A stretch of 54,400 nucleotides of DNA, taken from assembly GCA_020629175.1 (NCBI GenBank), contig JAHDDU010000014.1, positions 1 through 54,400 on the forward strand, read 5' to 3'. This document shows positions 16,060-23,598 of this stretch, one piece after another. Within the stretch, counting starts at the first letter, position 1; every line of letters begins with the position of its first letter. Made by a program: the position numbers and the translations under genes. The notes below the pieces were generated by a model that saw only the letters and a program-made list of their open reading frames with translations, was not told the origin of the DNA and ran no database searches. Source of the stretch: Flavimaricola sp. GTDB taxonomy: Bacteria; Pseudomonadota; Alphaproteobacteria; Rhodobacterales; Rhodobacteraceae.

Positions 16060-17481
16060 CTAGTTTCCGTCTGCTGAGACCAGCGCGCCGTCGCGCCATT
16101 CCCCTTCGGAGGTTTCGCCGGTTGCGTAGTTCATGGTGCCCTGGCCCTGTCTGCGACCATCACGGAACTGGCCTTCGTAGACGTCGCCATTGGCGTATGT
16201 CGCCGTGCCTGCGCCGCTGATTTCACCCCGTTCCCACTCGCCCTCGTAGATGAAGCCGTCTGGCATTGTGATTTTGCCCATGCCGTGACGTTGCCCTGCA
16301 AGGAATGTGCCCTCGTAGACTGTGCCGTCAGCATAGGTCGCAGTGCCTTGACCAGAGCGTTGGCCGTCGGCCCAGCCGCCCGTATAGATGTAGCCGTCGG
16401 GGTAGGTCATGCGGCCTTGCCCATGGTTGCGGGCATTGAGGAATTCGCCTTCGTAGACAAGGCCATTGGCGTAAGTGGCAACGCCGGTCCCTTCAATGAC
16501 ACCAGCCACCCATTCGCCTTCGTAGCTGGCGCTTTCGTCAAGATCGGTGTTCGGATCGTCGGGGTATTCAATGCGCCCCGTGCCATTGGCCAGATCCCCT
16601 TCGAACTGGCCCACGTAGACTGAGCCGTCGGGGTAAGTGACTTCGCCGTTGCCTTCGATCTTGCCAGCGACCCAGTCGCCGACATAGCGGTAACCGTCGG
16701 TGCCGGTAAACGTGCCTTGACCGTGACGGCGATCTTCCAAAAAGTCACCTTGGTACACATCGCCGTTCGCATACGTAACGGTACCTGTTCCTTCACGTCG
16801 GCCTGCGACGAGCGTGCCTTCGTAGATGTCACCATTGGGCTGAACCAGGCGGCCCTCGCCATCGATCTGATCGTTGGCCCAGGATCCCTCGTAGATCAGC
16901 CCGCTTGGCATCGTGAGCGTGCCTTGCCCCGCACGTTGTCCCGCGACCAGCGTGCCCTCGTAGGTTGAACCATCGGCGAATGTGATGGAACCTTCGCCCT
17001 CTTTAACGCCGTTTACCCACGGCCCTTCATAGCGGTAACCATCGGGGGAGGTCATGCTGCCGGTGCCGTTGTGCATGGCGTTGCGGAATTCGCCCTCGTA
17101 TCGCACGCCGTTGGCATAGACGGCGACGCCAGTTCCTGTGATGCGTCCTTCCGTCCAATCACCTTCGTAAGTGCCACCGTCGGCAAAGGTAATCTGGCCC
17201 TGGCCTTCGGGCTTGCCAGCTGCAAACGTGCCCACATAGACCGAGCCATCGGGATACCGCGCCGTGCCTTGCCCGCGAATCTCTCCTTCAAACCATTCAC
17301 CGGAGTATTCGTAGCCGTTGGGCAAACGGTACGTGCCCTGACCATGCTGGCGCCCGTTTAGGAAGGTCCCCTCATAGATGCCGCCGTCCTCATACTGCTT
17401 GGTTTCCACGGTTTGCGCGTAGCTTGCGGGTGCAAGAAGAACCGCGCAGAGCGCCGTTGTCGTGAAAAGCCGAATTGACAT
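16060..17481 (-). CDS. Exported MORN-repeat protein (about 19 repeats)
   Basis: The 473-residue protein has a signal peptide (SIRLFTTTALCAVLLAPASYAQ, cut near residue 23). Almost all the rest is a run of 23-residue MORN repeats of the form YEGxxxxGxxxGxGxxxxxxG. I count 18 full copies and one partial C-terminal copy; copy 12 carries an eight-residue acidic insert (about PDDPNTDLDES). MORN repeats form a long open beta-hairpin ribbon and often bind lipids or proteins. No enzyme domain is attached. The chosen ATG at 17481 starts the signal peptide; a frame 24 codons longer lacks sense as an export signal. Function is unknown; a periplasmic scaffold is the simplest guess. Confidence 0.88.
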   Translation of the reverse strand: MSIRLFTTTALCAVLLAPASYAQTVETKQYEDGGIYEGTFLNGRQHGQGTYRLPNGYEYSGEWFEGEIRGQGTARYPDGSVYVGTFAAGKPEGQGQITFADGGTYEGDWTEGRITGTGVAVYANGVRYEGEFRNAMHNGTGSMTSPDGYRYEGPWVNGVKEGEGSITFADGSTYEGTLVAGQRAGQGTLTMPSGLIYEGSWANDQIDGEGRLVQPNGDIYEGTLVAGRREGTGTVTYANGDVYQGDFLEDRRHGQGTFTGTDGYRYVGDWVAGKIEGNGEVTYPDGSVYVGQFEGDLANGTGRIEYPDDPNTDLDESASYEGEWVAGVIEGTGVATYANGLVYEGEFLNARNHGQGRMTYPDGYIYTGGWADGQRSGQGTATYADGTVYEGTFLAGQRHGMGKITMPDGFIYEGEWERGEISGAGTATYANGDVYEGQFRDGRRQGQGTMNYATGETSEGEWRDGALVSADGN

Positions 17482-17655
17482 TGCGGTGCTGTCCCCCTGC
17501 CCAGTCTGTCCGTTGGTTTGCGAAACCCTAACGAAGCCAATGAGGGCTGACAACTGCGCCCGTTGGGGCCAATTGCGCCTCGGCGCTTCCCCTTGCCACT
17601 GGTTCTGCTACATCAGGGCAGGAAAGAGTGACGGATTGCCGAAAAGGGCCCTGCT

Positions 17656-19320
17656 ATGACTGACCGTTTCCGCCTGACAATGGCGCAATTGAACCCGACG
17701 GTGGGCGATATGGAAGGCAATGTCGCGCAGGCTGTGGCAGCTTGGGAACATGCGAAGGCGCATGGGTCGGACATGGTGGCCTTGCCCGAGATGTTTGTCA
17801 CTGGCTACCAGACGCAAGACCTTGTCCGCAGACCTGCGTTCTACCAGGAGGCGATGGAGCGCGTTGAGGCTCTGGCTGCCACCTGCGCTGACGGCCCCGC
17901 AATGGCTATTGGCGCCCCGTGGTTTGACGAGAGTTCGGATCAGCTTTTCAATGCTTACTCTATCTTGAAGGGCGGCAAGGTTGTTGCTCGGATGCTCAAA
18001 TACTTCCTGCCCAACTTTAACGTTTTTGACGAGGTTCGCCTGTTCAAGAGCGGCCAAATCCAAGGGCCCTATGCGATTGGAGACGTCCGCATTGGAAGTC
18101 CGATTTGTGAGGACGCCTGGTACGTTGAAGTGTGCGAGACGATGGTGGAGAGCGGCGCGGAAATCTTGATTGTGCCGAACGGTTCGCCCTACTTTCGCAA
18201 CAAGTTTGACATTCGCATGAATACGATGGTTTCGCGTGTGGTCGAAAACGATGTGCCGCTGGTCTATCTCAACATGCTGGGCGGGCAGGACGATCAGATG
18301 TTTGATGGCGGATCGTTTGTGCTGAACCCCGGCGGCGAACTGGCGGTGCAGCTGCCGGTGTTTGAAGACTGTTTGGCAGAGGTTGATTTTGTGCGCGATG
18401 GCGGAGGCTGGCGGGCTGAGCCGGGGCAGAAGGCGACGTTCCCCGATGCTTATGAGCAGGACTATCGCGCGATGGTCGAAACCTTGCGCGACTACATGCG
18501 CAAGACCGGGTTCAAAAAGGTGCTGCTGGGGCTGTCAGGTGGTATCGACAGCGCCATTGTCGCCACCATCGCCAGCGATGCGCTGGGCCCTGAGAACGTG
18601 CGCGGTGTTATGCTGCCGTCCGAGTACACGTCCCAAGCCTCGCTTGATGATGCGCAGGGGGTGGTGAATGCGCTGGGCTGCAACTATGACACCGTGTCGA
18701 TCGCAGGCCCGCGTGCTGCGGTGACAGAGGCGCTCGCGCCGCTGTTTGAGGGGTTGGACGAGGGGCTGACCGAAGAAAATATCCAATCCCGCCTGCGGGG
18801 CGTTCTCCTTATGGCGCAGTCCAACAAGTTTGGCGAAATGCTTCTGACCACTGGTAACAAATCCGAGGTCGCGGTCGGCTATGCGACGATCTACGGCGAT
18901 ATGTCGGGCGGCTATAACCCGATCAAGGACCTCTACAAAATGCGGGTGTTTGAGACCTGCCGCTGGCGCAACGCCAATCACCGTCCGTGGATGATGGGGC
19001 CAGCGGGCGTTGTGATCCCTGAAAGCATCATCAGCAAGCCACCGACCGCTGAGCTGCGGCCGGACCAACGCGATGATCAGAGCCTGCCACCCTATGAGAT
19101 CCTAGATGGTATTCTTGAGATGCTTGTGGATCAGGAGGCGTCGGTCGCAGATTGCGTCGCAGCAGGGTATGAGCGAGAGACGGTCAAAAAGATCGAGCGT
19201 TTGATTTACCTCAGCGAGTACAAACGCTTTCAATCTGCCCCCGGCACGCGGCTCACTCAAAGTGCGTTCTGGCTCGACCGGCGTTACCCGATTGTAAACC
19301 GCTGGCGGGACAAGACCTGA
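17656..19320 (+). CDS. nadE: Glutamine-dependent NAD+ synthase
   Basis: NadE makes NAD+ from deamido-NAD+, ATP and glutamine. The 554-residue protein has an N-terminal nitrilase-type glutaminase domain with Glu45 (LPEMF), Lys115 (MLKYFLPN) and Cys151 (SPICEDAW). A C-terminal synthetase domain carries the ATP-pyrophosphatase P-loop LSGGIDSAIVATIASD near 292-307 and the TTGNKSEVAVGYATIYGDMSGG stretch. It is complete and of standard length for the two-domain type. The next gene on the same strand is 49 bases away. The divergent MORN gene starts 174 bases upstream. Confidence 0.96.
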   Translation: MTDRFRLTMAQLNPTVGDMEGNVAQAVAAWEHAKAHGSDMVALPEMFVTGYQTQDLVRRPAFYQEAMERVEALAATCADGPAMAIGAPWFDESSDQLFNAYSILKGGKVVARMLKYFLPNFNVFDEVRLFKSGQIQGPYAIGDVRIGSPICEDAWYVEVCETMVESGAEILIVPNGSPYFRNKFDIRMNTMVSRVVENDVPLVYLNMLGGQDDQMFDGGSFVLNPGGELAVQLPVFEDCLAEVDFVRDGGGWRAEPGQKATFPDAYEQDYRAMVETLRDYMRKTGFKKVLLGLSGGIDSAIVATIASDALGPENVRGVMLPSEYTSQASLDDAQGVVNALGCNYDTVSIAGPRAAVTEALAPLFEGLDEGLTEENIQSRLRGVLLMAQSNKFGEMLLTTGNKSEVAVGYATIYGDMSGGYNPIKDLYKMRVFETCRWRNANHRPWMMGPAGVVIPESIISKPPTAELRPDQRDDQSLPPYEILDGILEMLVDQEASVADCVAAGYERETVKKIERLIYLSEYKRFQSAPGTRLTQSAFWLDRRYPIVNRWRDKT

Positions 19321-19369
19321 CATTTGGGCGTTTTGCCGGGGTGTGGTAACCTCACTTAGGAGGTGCGCG

Positions 19370-19798
19370 ATGGCAGATGCAAAGACAGTCCCGACTGAGG
19401 TTTCCGTAGCAGCGTTCTTAGACGCGGTTGAGCATCCGACGCGCAAGGCAGATGCGCTTGCACTGGATGAGATGTTTCGGCGGATCACCGGTTGGCAACC
19501 CAAAATGTGGGGGCCAACCATCGTGGGCTACGGCACTTACGATTACACCTATGACAGCGGTCATTCCGGGTCTTTTCTTGCGACAGGTTTCAGTCCGCGA
19601 AAAGCGAGCCAGAGCCTCTATATCATGCCCGGTTACCAGGACATGCAGGACCTGCTGGACCGCTTGGGAAAGCACAAGATGGGCAAAGCCTGCCTTTACA
19701 TCAACAAACTGGCAGATGTGGATATGGCCGTCGTCGAAGAGATCGTGCGCCGGGGCCTGGACGATTTGTCGGGCAAGTATACGGTGTCACCAAGCTGA
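19370..19798 (+). CDS. DUF1801 domain-containing protein
   Basis: The 142-residue soluble protein matches the DUF1801 family: a helical N terminus (AFLDAVEHPTRKADALALDEMFRRITG), then KMWGPTIVGYGTYDY and GKACLYINKLADVDMAVVEEIVRRG. Members have a small alpha/beta fold with no agreed role. The ATG at 19370 is preceded by a strong AGGAGG eight bases upstream, which decides the start over an earlier in-frame codon. Its stop is 11 bases from the stop of the convergent peptidase gene. Confidence 0.8.
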   Translation: MADAKTVPTEVSVAAFLDAVEHPTRKADALALDEMFRRITGWQPKMWGPTIVGYGTYDYTYDSGHSGSFLATGFSPRKASQSLYIMPGYQDMQDLLDRLGKHKMGKACLYINKLADVDMAVVEEIVRRGLDDLSGKYTVSPS

Positions 19799-19809
19799 CG
19801 GCGCGCCCG

Positions 19810-20202
19810 TCACGTCCACCACTCGTCAATCCGCGCAATATCCTCATCCGACCAGCCGAAATGGTGGGCGAATTCATGCACGGTCACATGGGCCACAAGC
19901 TCGACCATCGTGACATTGCCACGGCCCGCCCATTCATCAAGCAACGCGCGGCGATACAGCCACACCACATCCGGGCCCATCGGCTGATCCATCGTGGATT
20001 TTTCTGTCAGGGGGATCCCTTCATAAAGCCCCGTCAGTTCAAACGGATCTATATCGAGGTCGTCAAGGATCGCGTCATCGGCAAAATCGACCACGCGGAT
20101 GACAACGTCTGCCGCAGGTGCGCGGAACCTTTCGGGAAAGGCGGCGACCGTCTGATGCGCGATGGCTTCAATGTCGTCGCAAGTGGGGGCTGTCTGATCC
20201 AT
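19810..20202 (-). CDS. Zincin-like metallopeptidase family protein (DUF1025 type)
   Basis: This 130-residue acidic protein carries HEFAHHFG near residues 113-120, the HExxH motif of zincin metallopeptidases, with a downstream Asp-rich SDEDIARID that may give the third ligand. Upstream it has DIDPFELTGLYEGIPL and GPDVVWLYRRALLDEW, both typical of this small bacterial family. Proteolytic activity has not been generally shown. The ATG at 20202 is chosen because longer frames run back into the gltX promoter region. Its start lies 61 bases from the divergent gltX start. Confidence 0.82.
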   Translation of the reverse strand: MDQTAPTCDDIEAIAHQTVAAFPERFRAPAADVVIRVVDFADDAILDDLDIDPFELTGLYEGIPLTEKSTMDQPMGPDVVWLYRRALLDEWAGRGNVTMVELVAHVTVHEFAHHFGWSDEDIARIDEWWT

Positions 20203-20263
20203 GTCCCAGATATGGACAAATCTGGCCGCATATGAAAGGGCGAGCGGTGATAGGAGACCTCTT

Positions 20264-21586
20264 ATGACGACGACACGTTTTGCCCCTTCGCCCACTGGCT
20301 GGCTGCACATTGGCAACTTGCGCGCAGCGCTGTTCAACTACGCCATCGCCCGGCAAACGGGTGGCACTTTCGTGCTGCGGATTGATGATACCGATCCTGA
20401 GCGGTCGAAGGACGAATATGTCGAAGGGATCAAAGAGGATCTCACATGGCTTGGTCTCACTTGGGACAAGCTGGAGTTTCAGTCCAAGCGGCTGGATCGC
20501 TACATGGCCGCCAAGGAGCGGCTGATCGAGATGGGGCGTCTCTACGAGTGCTTTGAAACCCCGGTGGAGCTGGACCTCAAGCGAAAAAAGCAGCTCAACA
20601 TGGGCAAGCCGCCGGTCTATGACCGCGCAGCGCTCAGCCTGACGCAAGCGCAAAAGGATGCCTACCGCGCAGAGGGGCGCAAAGGCCATTGGCGGTTCAA
20701 ACTCGATCAGGAGCGGATTGAGTGGACGGATGGCATTTTGGGCGACATCTCCATTGATGCGGCCAGCGTCTCGGACCCGGTCTTGATCCGCGGCGACGGG
20801 CAGGTGCTCTACACGATTGCGTCGGTGGTGGATGACACCGAAATGGGGATTACGGATGTCGTACGCGGCTCGGATCACGTCACGAATACTGCGACACAAA
20901 TCCAGATCATCCAAGCGCTGGGCGGCGATGTCCCGCGTTTTGCCCACCATTCGCTGCTGACCGGACCGCAGGGGGAGGGGTTGTCCAAACGCCTTGGCAC
21001 GCTGTCGTTGCGCGATCTGCGGAAGGATGGCATCGCGCCTATGGCAGTTCTATCGCATATGGCACGTCTTGGCGCGTCTGACCCGATAGAGCTTCGCGCG
21101 ACGGTGCAGGAGGTTGTTGACGGCTTTGACCTTGCCAAGTTTGGCGCGGCGCCCACCAAGTTCGACGTCGAAGACTTGCGCCCGCTCACGGCGCGCTATC
21201 TCGCGACACTTCCGGTTTCAGACGTGGCTGATGCCGTGTCAGGGGCGGGCGTGCCGGATGCTTTGGCCGCGCAGTTTTGGGACGTGGTCAAGGACAACAT
21301 TGACACTCTGGACGATCTGCCCGGCTGGTGGTCGCTGTTCTCAGACGGGGCGGCGGGCCTTGTCGATGACGACGACCGCGCGTTTGTTGATGAGGCTTTG
21401 GCACTCCTGCCCGCGCCGCCATACTCGGGCGAGACGTGGGGCACGTGGACCAACGCTGTCAAAGAGGCCACAGGCCGCAAGGGCAAACAGCTTTTCATGC
21501 CGCTGCGCAAGGCCGTCACAGGCCGCCAGCGCGGGCCAGAAATGGCGGACGTGATGGCCCTAATGCAGGTCAAGCCAAAGGGCTAA
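20264..21586 (+). CDS. gltX: Glutamate--tRNA ligase
   Basis: GltX charges tRNA-Glu with glutamate. The 440-residue class I enzyme has APSPTGWLHIGNLRAALFNY at the start (HIGH motif as HIGN) and a KMSKS-type loop EGLSKRLG near 236-243, where Gly replaces the first Lys of the usual KLSKR. The C-terminal anticodon domain ends with KGKQLFMPLRKAVTGRQRGPEM. Alphaproteobacteria often carry two GltX forms, and this short form fits one of them; the other is not in the window. The ATG at 20264 has AGGAG eight bases upstream. Confidence 0.94.
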   Translation: MTTTRFAPSPTGWLHIGNLRAALFNYAIARQTGGTFVLRIDDTDPERSKDEYVEGIKEDLTWLGLTWDKLEFQSKRLDRYMAAKERLIEMGRLYECFETPVELDLKRKKQLNMGKPPVYDRAALSLTQAQKDAYRAEGRKGHWRFKLDQERIEWTDGILGDISIDAASVSDPVLIRGDGQVLYTIASVVDDTEMGITDVVRGSDHVTNTATQIQIIQALGGDVPRFAHHSLLTGPQGEGLSKRLGTLSLRDLRKDGIAPMAVLSHMARLGASDPIELRATVQEVVDGFDLAKFGAAPTKFDVEDLRPLTARYLATLPVSDVADAVSGAGVPDALAAQFWDVVKDNIDTLDDLPGWWSLFSDGAAGLVDDDDRAFVDEALALLPAPPYSGETWGTWTNAVKEATGRKGKQLFMPLRKAVTGRQRGPEMADVMALMQVKPKG

Positions 21587-21676
21587 TCGCCTAAGTGCAT
21601 TGGTGCGCAGCCCCTGTGAGAGAGGGGGTGAAGACACGGCCCCTCAACACGCATAACCTGACGCGTAGGAGGGGCC

Positions 21677-23068
21677 ATGTCAGAACAAGCGAGATTCCTA
21701 AGCGGCAGCCCGATGCGGCACATCACGGTGATGTCTTTGGCATCATCGGTCGGATTGGTAGCTGTCTTTGCTGTCGATTTCATCGACATGATCTTTATCT
21801 CTATGCTTGGCAAATCCGAGCTTGCCGCCGCCGTGGGGTATGCAGGCGCGATCCTGTTTTTCACAACATCCTTTGGGATCGGCATGGCTATCGCCGCAGG
21901 CGCGCTTGTGGCGCGGGCGTTGGGTGAGGGCAACGCCGAGCTTGCCCAGCGGAGGGCCACCAACGCGCTGATCTATGGCGTGTTGCTTGGGGGCCTATTC
22001 GCCGCGGTCGTATGGAGCAATCTGGCGACTTTGGCGGGCTGGATTGGAGCCACGGGCGACACCCTTGATCTGACGGTGAGCTATCTGGCCATCATCATCC
22101 CGTCGATGCCGCTGTTGCTGATTGGTATGATCGGTGGCGCGATCCTGCGGGCGCATGGGGATGCAAAGCGATCGATGTGGGCCACAATTGGCGGTGCTCT
22201 GGTCAATGCGGTGCTGGACCCGATCCTGATTTTTGGACTTGATCTTGAGCTGACGGGGGCGGCCCTCGCCACTGTGGCGGCCCGTGTGACGATTGCGGCC
22301 ATCGCGCTCGCGCCGCTGATCCGTGTGTACGGCGGTTTCGGCCGCCCGACATTTGGCAGCGTGATGCCAGACCTCGTGCCCATTTTTGCCATCGCGATCC
22401 CGGCGATCCTCACCCAACTCGCTACCCCTATCGGGCAGGCCTACGTTACACGGGCCATGGCAGAGTTTGGTGAGGATGCCGTGGCAGGCATGGCGATTGT
22501 CAGCCGCCTGTCCCCCGTTGCTTTTGCCATTCTGTTTGCGTTGTCCGGGGCCGTCGGTCCGATCATCGGGCAGAACTTTGGCGCGGGGTTGCACGACCGG
22601 GTCCGCGCGACGTTCAAGGATGCGCTGATCTTTACCGCTGGCGTTGTGGTTGTGGCTTCTGCGATCCTGTTTGCACTGCGCGGCCCGCTTGAGCTGTTGT
22701 TTGAGCTGGACGGACAGGCGCGGACGCTTGTGTTCCTGTTTGCCGGCCCGTTGAGTCTGCTTTTCTTTTTCAACGGACTGATTTTTGTGGGGAACGCTGC
22801 GTTCAACAATCTTGGCCATCCGTTCTACTCTACAATTGTGAACTGGGGCCGCCACACCTTGGGCACGATCCCATTCGTCCTACTCGGCGCCGCGTGGTTT
22901 GGTGCGCAAGGCGTGCTGATCGGGCAGGCGGTGGGTGGTGTGCTCTTTGGCCTGCTGAGCCTTTGGCTCGCCTATCGGATCATGGCGCGGGAAGGGGCCG
23001 CGGTGCCGCATGATCCGGTCAAACATCAGATGTCAGTCTTTCGGCTGTTTCACAACCGCCGCTACTAG
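21677..23068 (+). CDS. MATE family efflux transporter
   Basis: The 463-residue protein has twelve predicted membrane segments in two related halves, the MATE arrangement. Landmarks are VDFIDMIFISMLGKSELAAAVGYAGAILFF early on, PLLLIGMIGGAILRAHGDAKRSM in the first half, and SGAVGPIIGQNFGAG in the second. MATE pumps use Na+ or H+ gradients to expel organic cations, drugs or metabolites; the substrate here is unknown. GGAGGG precedes the ATG. The stop overlaps the convergent GGCT gene by four bases (CTAG). Confidence 0.92.
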   Translation: MSEQARFLSGSPMRHITVMSLASSVGLVAVFAVDFIDMIFISMLGKSELAAAVGYAGAILFFTTSFGIGMAIAAGALVARALGEGNAELAQRRATNALIYGVLLGGLFAAVVWSNLATLAGWIGATGDTLDLTVSYLAIIIPSMPLLLIGMIGGAILRAHGDAKRSMWATIGGALVNAVLDPILIFGLDLELTGAALATVAARVTIAAIALAPLIRVYGGFGRPTFGSVMPDLVPIFAIAIPAILTQLATPIGQAYVTRAMAEFGEDAVAGMAIVSRLSPVAFAILFALSGAVGPIIGQNFGAGLHDRVRATFKDALIFTAGVVVVASAILFALRGPLELLFELDGQARTLVFLFAGPLSLLFFFNGLIFVGNAAFNNLGHPFYSTIVNWGRHTLGTIPFVLLGAAWFGAQGVLIGQAVGGVLFGLLSLWLAYRIMAREGAAVPHDPVKHQMSVFRLFHNRRY

Positions 23069-23598
23069 AGAACAGATTCCAGACCTGCATCGACGATCTT
23101 TGTCTCCGCTAAGGTCAGCACCTGGTGACGCGGATAGATCGGGTCTGTGCGGTCGTCTAGGACGCCGCCATCCCACGCAGCTGTCGTGGCAAAGAAATGG
23201 TCTGCGCCTGCTGGACCAAAGACACTGAGATAGCCTTGGATCACTACGTCCAAATAGCTGAGCAGGATCGGTTTGGTGGGAGTGGCCAGCGGCGTCGGAA
23301 CGCAGTAGACGGCGATCGTGGTCTTCGCTGGAGGGGCAATCTGGTGCGTGACGTCCTGACGCTCATAGGCCGCTTCGCGCTGATCCAGTGCTGCCCAGTC
23401 CGCGCCGGGAACGCGGGCGACGATGCCTTTGAGCGTTGTGTCGGCGTGGGGTTCGACTGAGAGGAATGCATATTCGCGCGCCGGGGTATGCCGCCAGACT
23501 CTGCGCCACCCGCTCAGCGCCGCTGGCTGCGGATCGGCGTAGTCGTGGGTGCCAAGGTTCACCAGACTGCCATAGCCAAAGAATGCCGGATCACTCAT
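23065..23598 (-). CDS. Gamma-glutamylcyclotransferase-like protein
   Basis: The 177-residue protein starts with FFGYGSLVN, the substrate-loop motif of the gamma-glutamylcyclotransferase fold. LDQREAAYERQDV near 93-105 supplies the acidic catalytic region. Enzymes of this fold release 5-oxoproline from gamma-glutamyl compounds such as glutathione-derived peptides. Its ATG overlaps the stop of the FtsX-type permease gene (ATGA), placing it as the third gene of the ybbA-ybbP-like operon. That pairing hints at processing of something exported, but no direct evidence is visible. Confidence 0.82.
   Translation of the reverse strand: MSDPAFFGYGSLVNLGTHDYADPQPAALSGWRRVWRHTPAREYAFLSVEPHADTTLKGIVARVPGADWAALDQREAAYERQDVTHQIAPPAKTTIAVYCVPTPLATPTKPILLSYLDVVIQGYLSVFGPAGADHFFATTAAWDGGVLDDRTDPIYPRHQVLTLAETKIVDAGLESVL

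Noticed and set aside
16060..17400. 69-base periodic DNA repeats that might suggest a CRISPR array
   Set aside because: The period equals 23 codons and codes for MORN repeats in one frame; there are no conserved repeat-spacer boundaries.
20000..20337. Longer N terminus for the zincin-like peptidase
   Set aside because: It would run through the gltX start region on the other strand and adds no conserved sequence before the fold.
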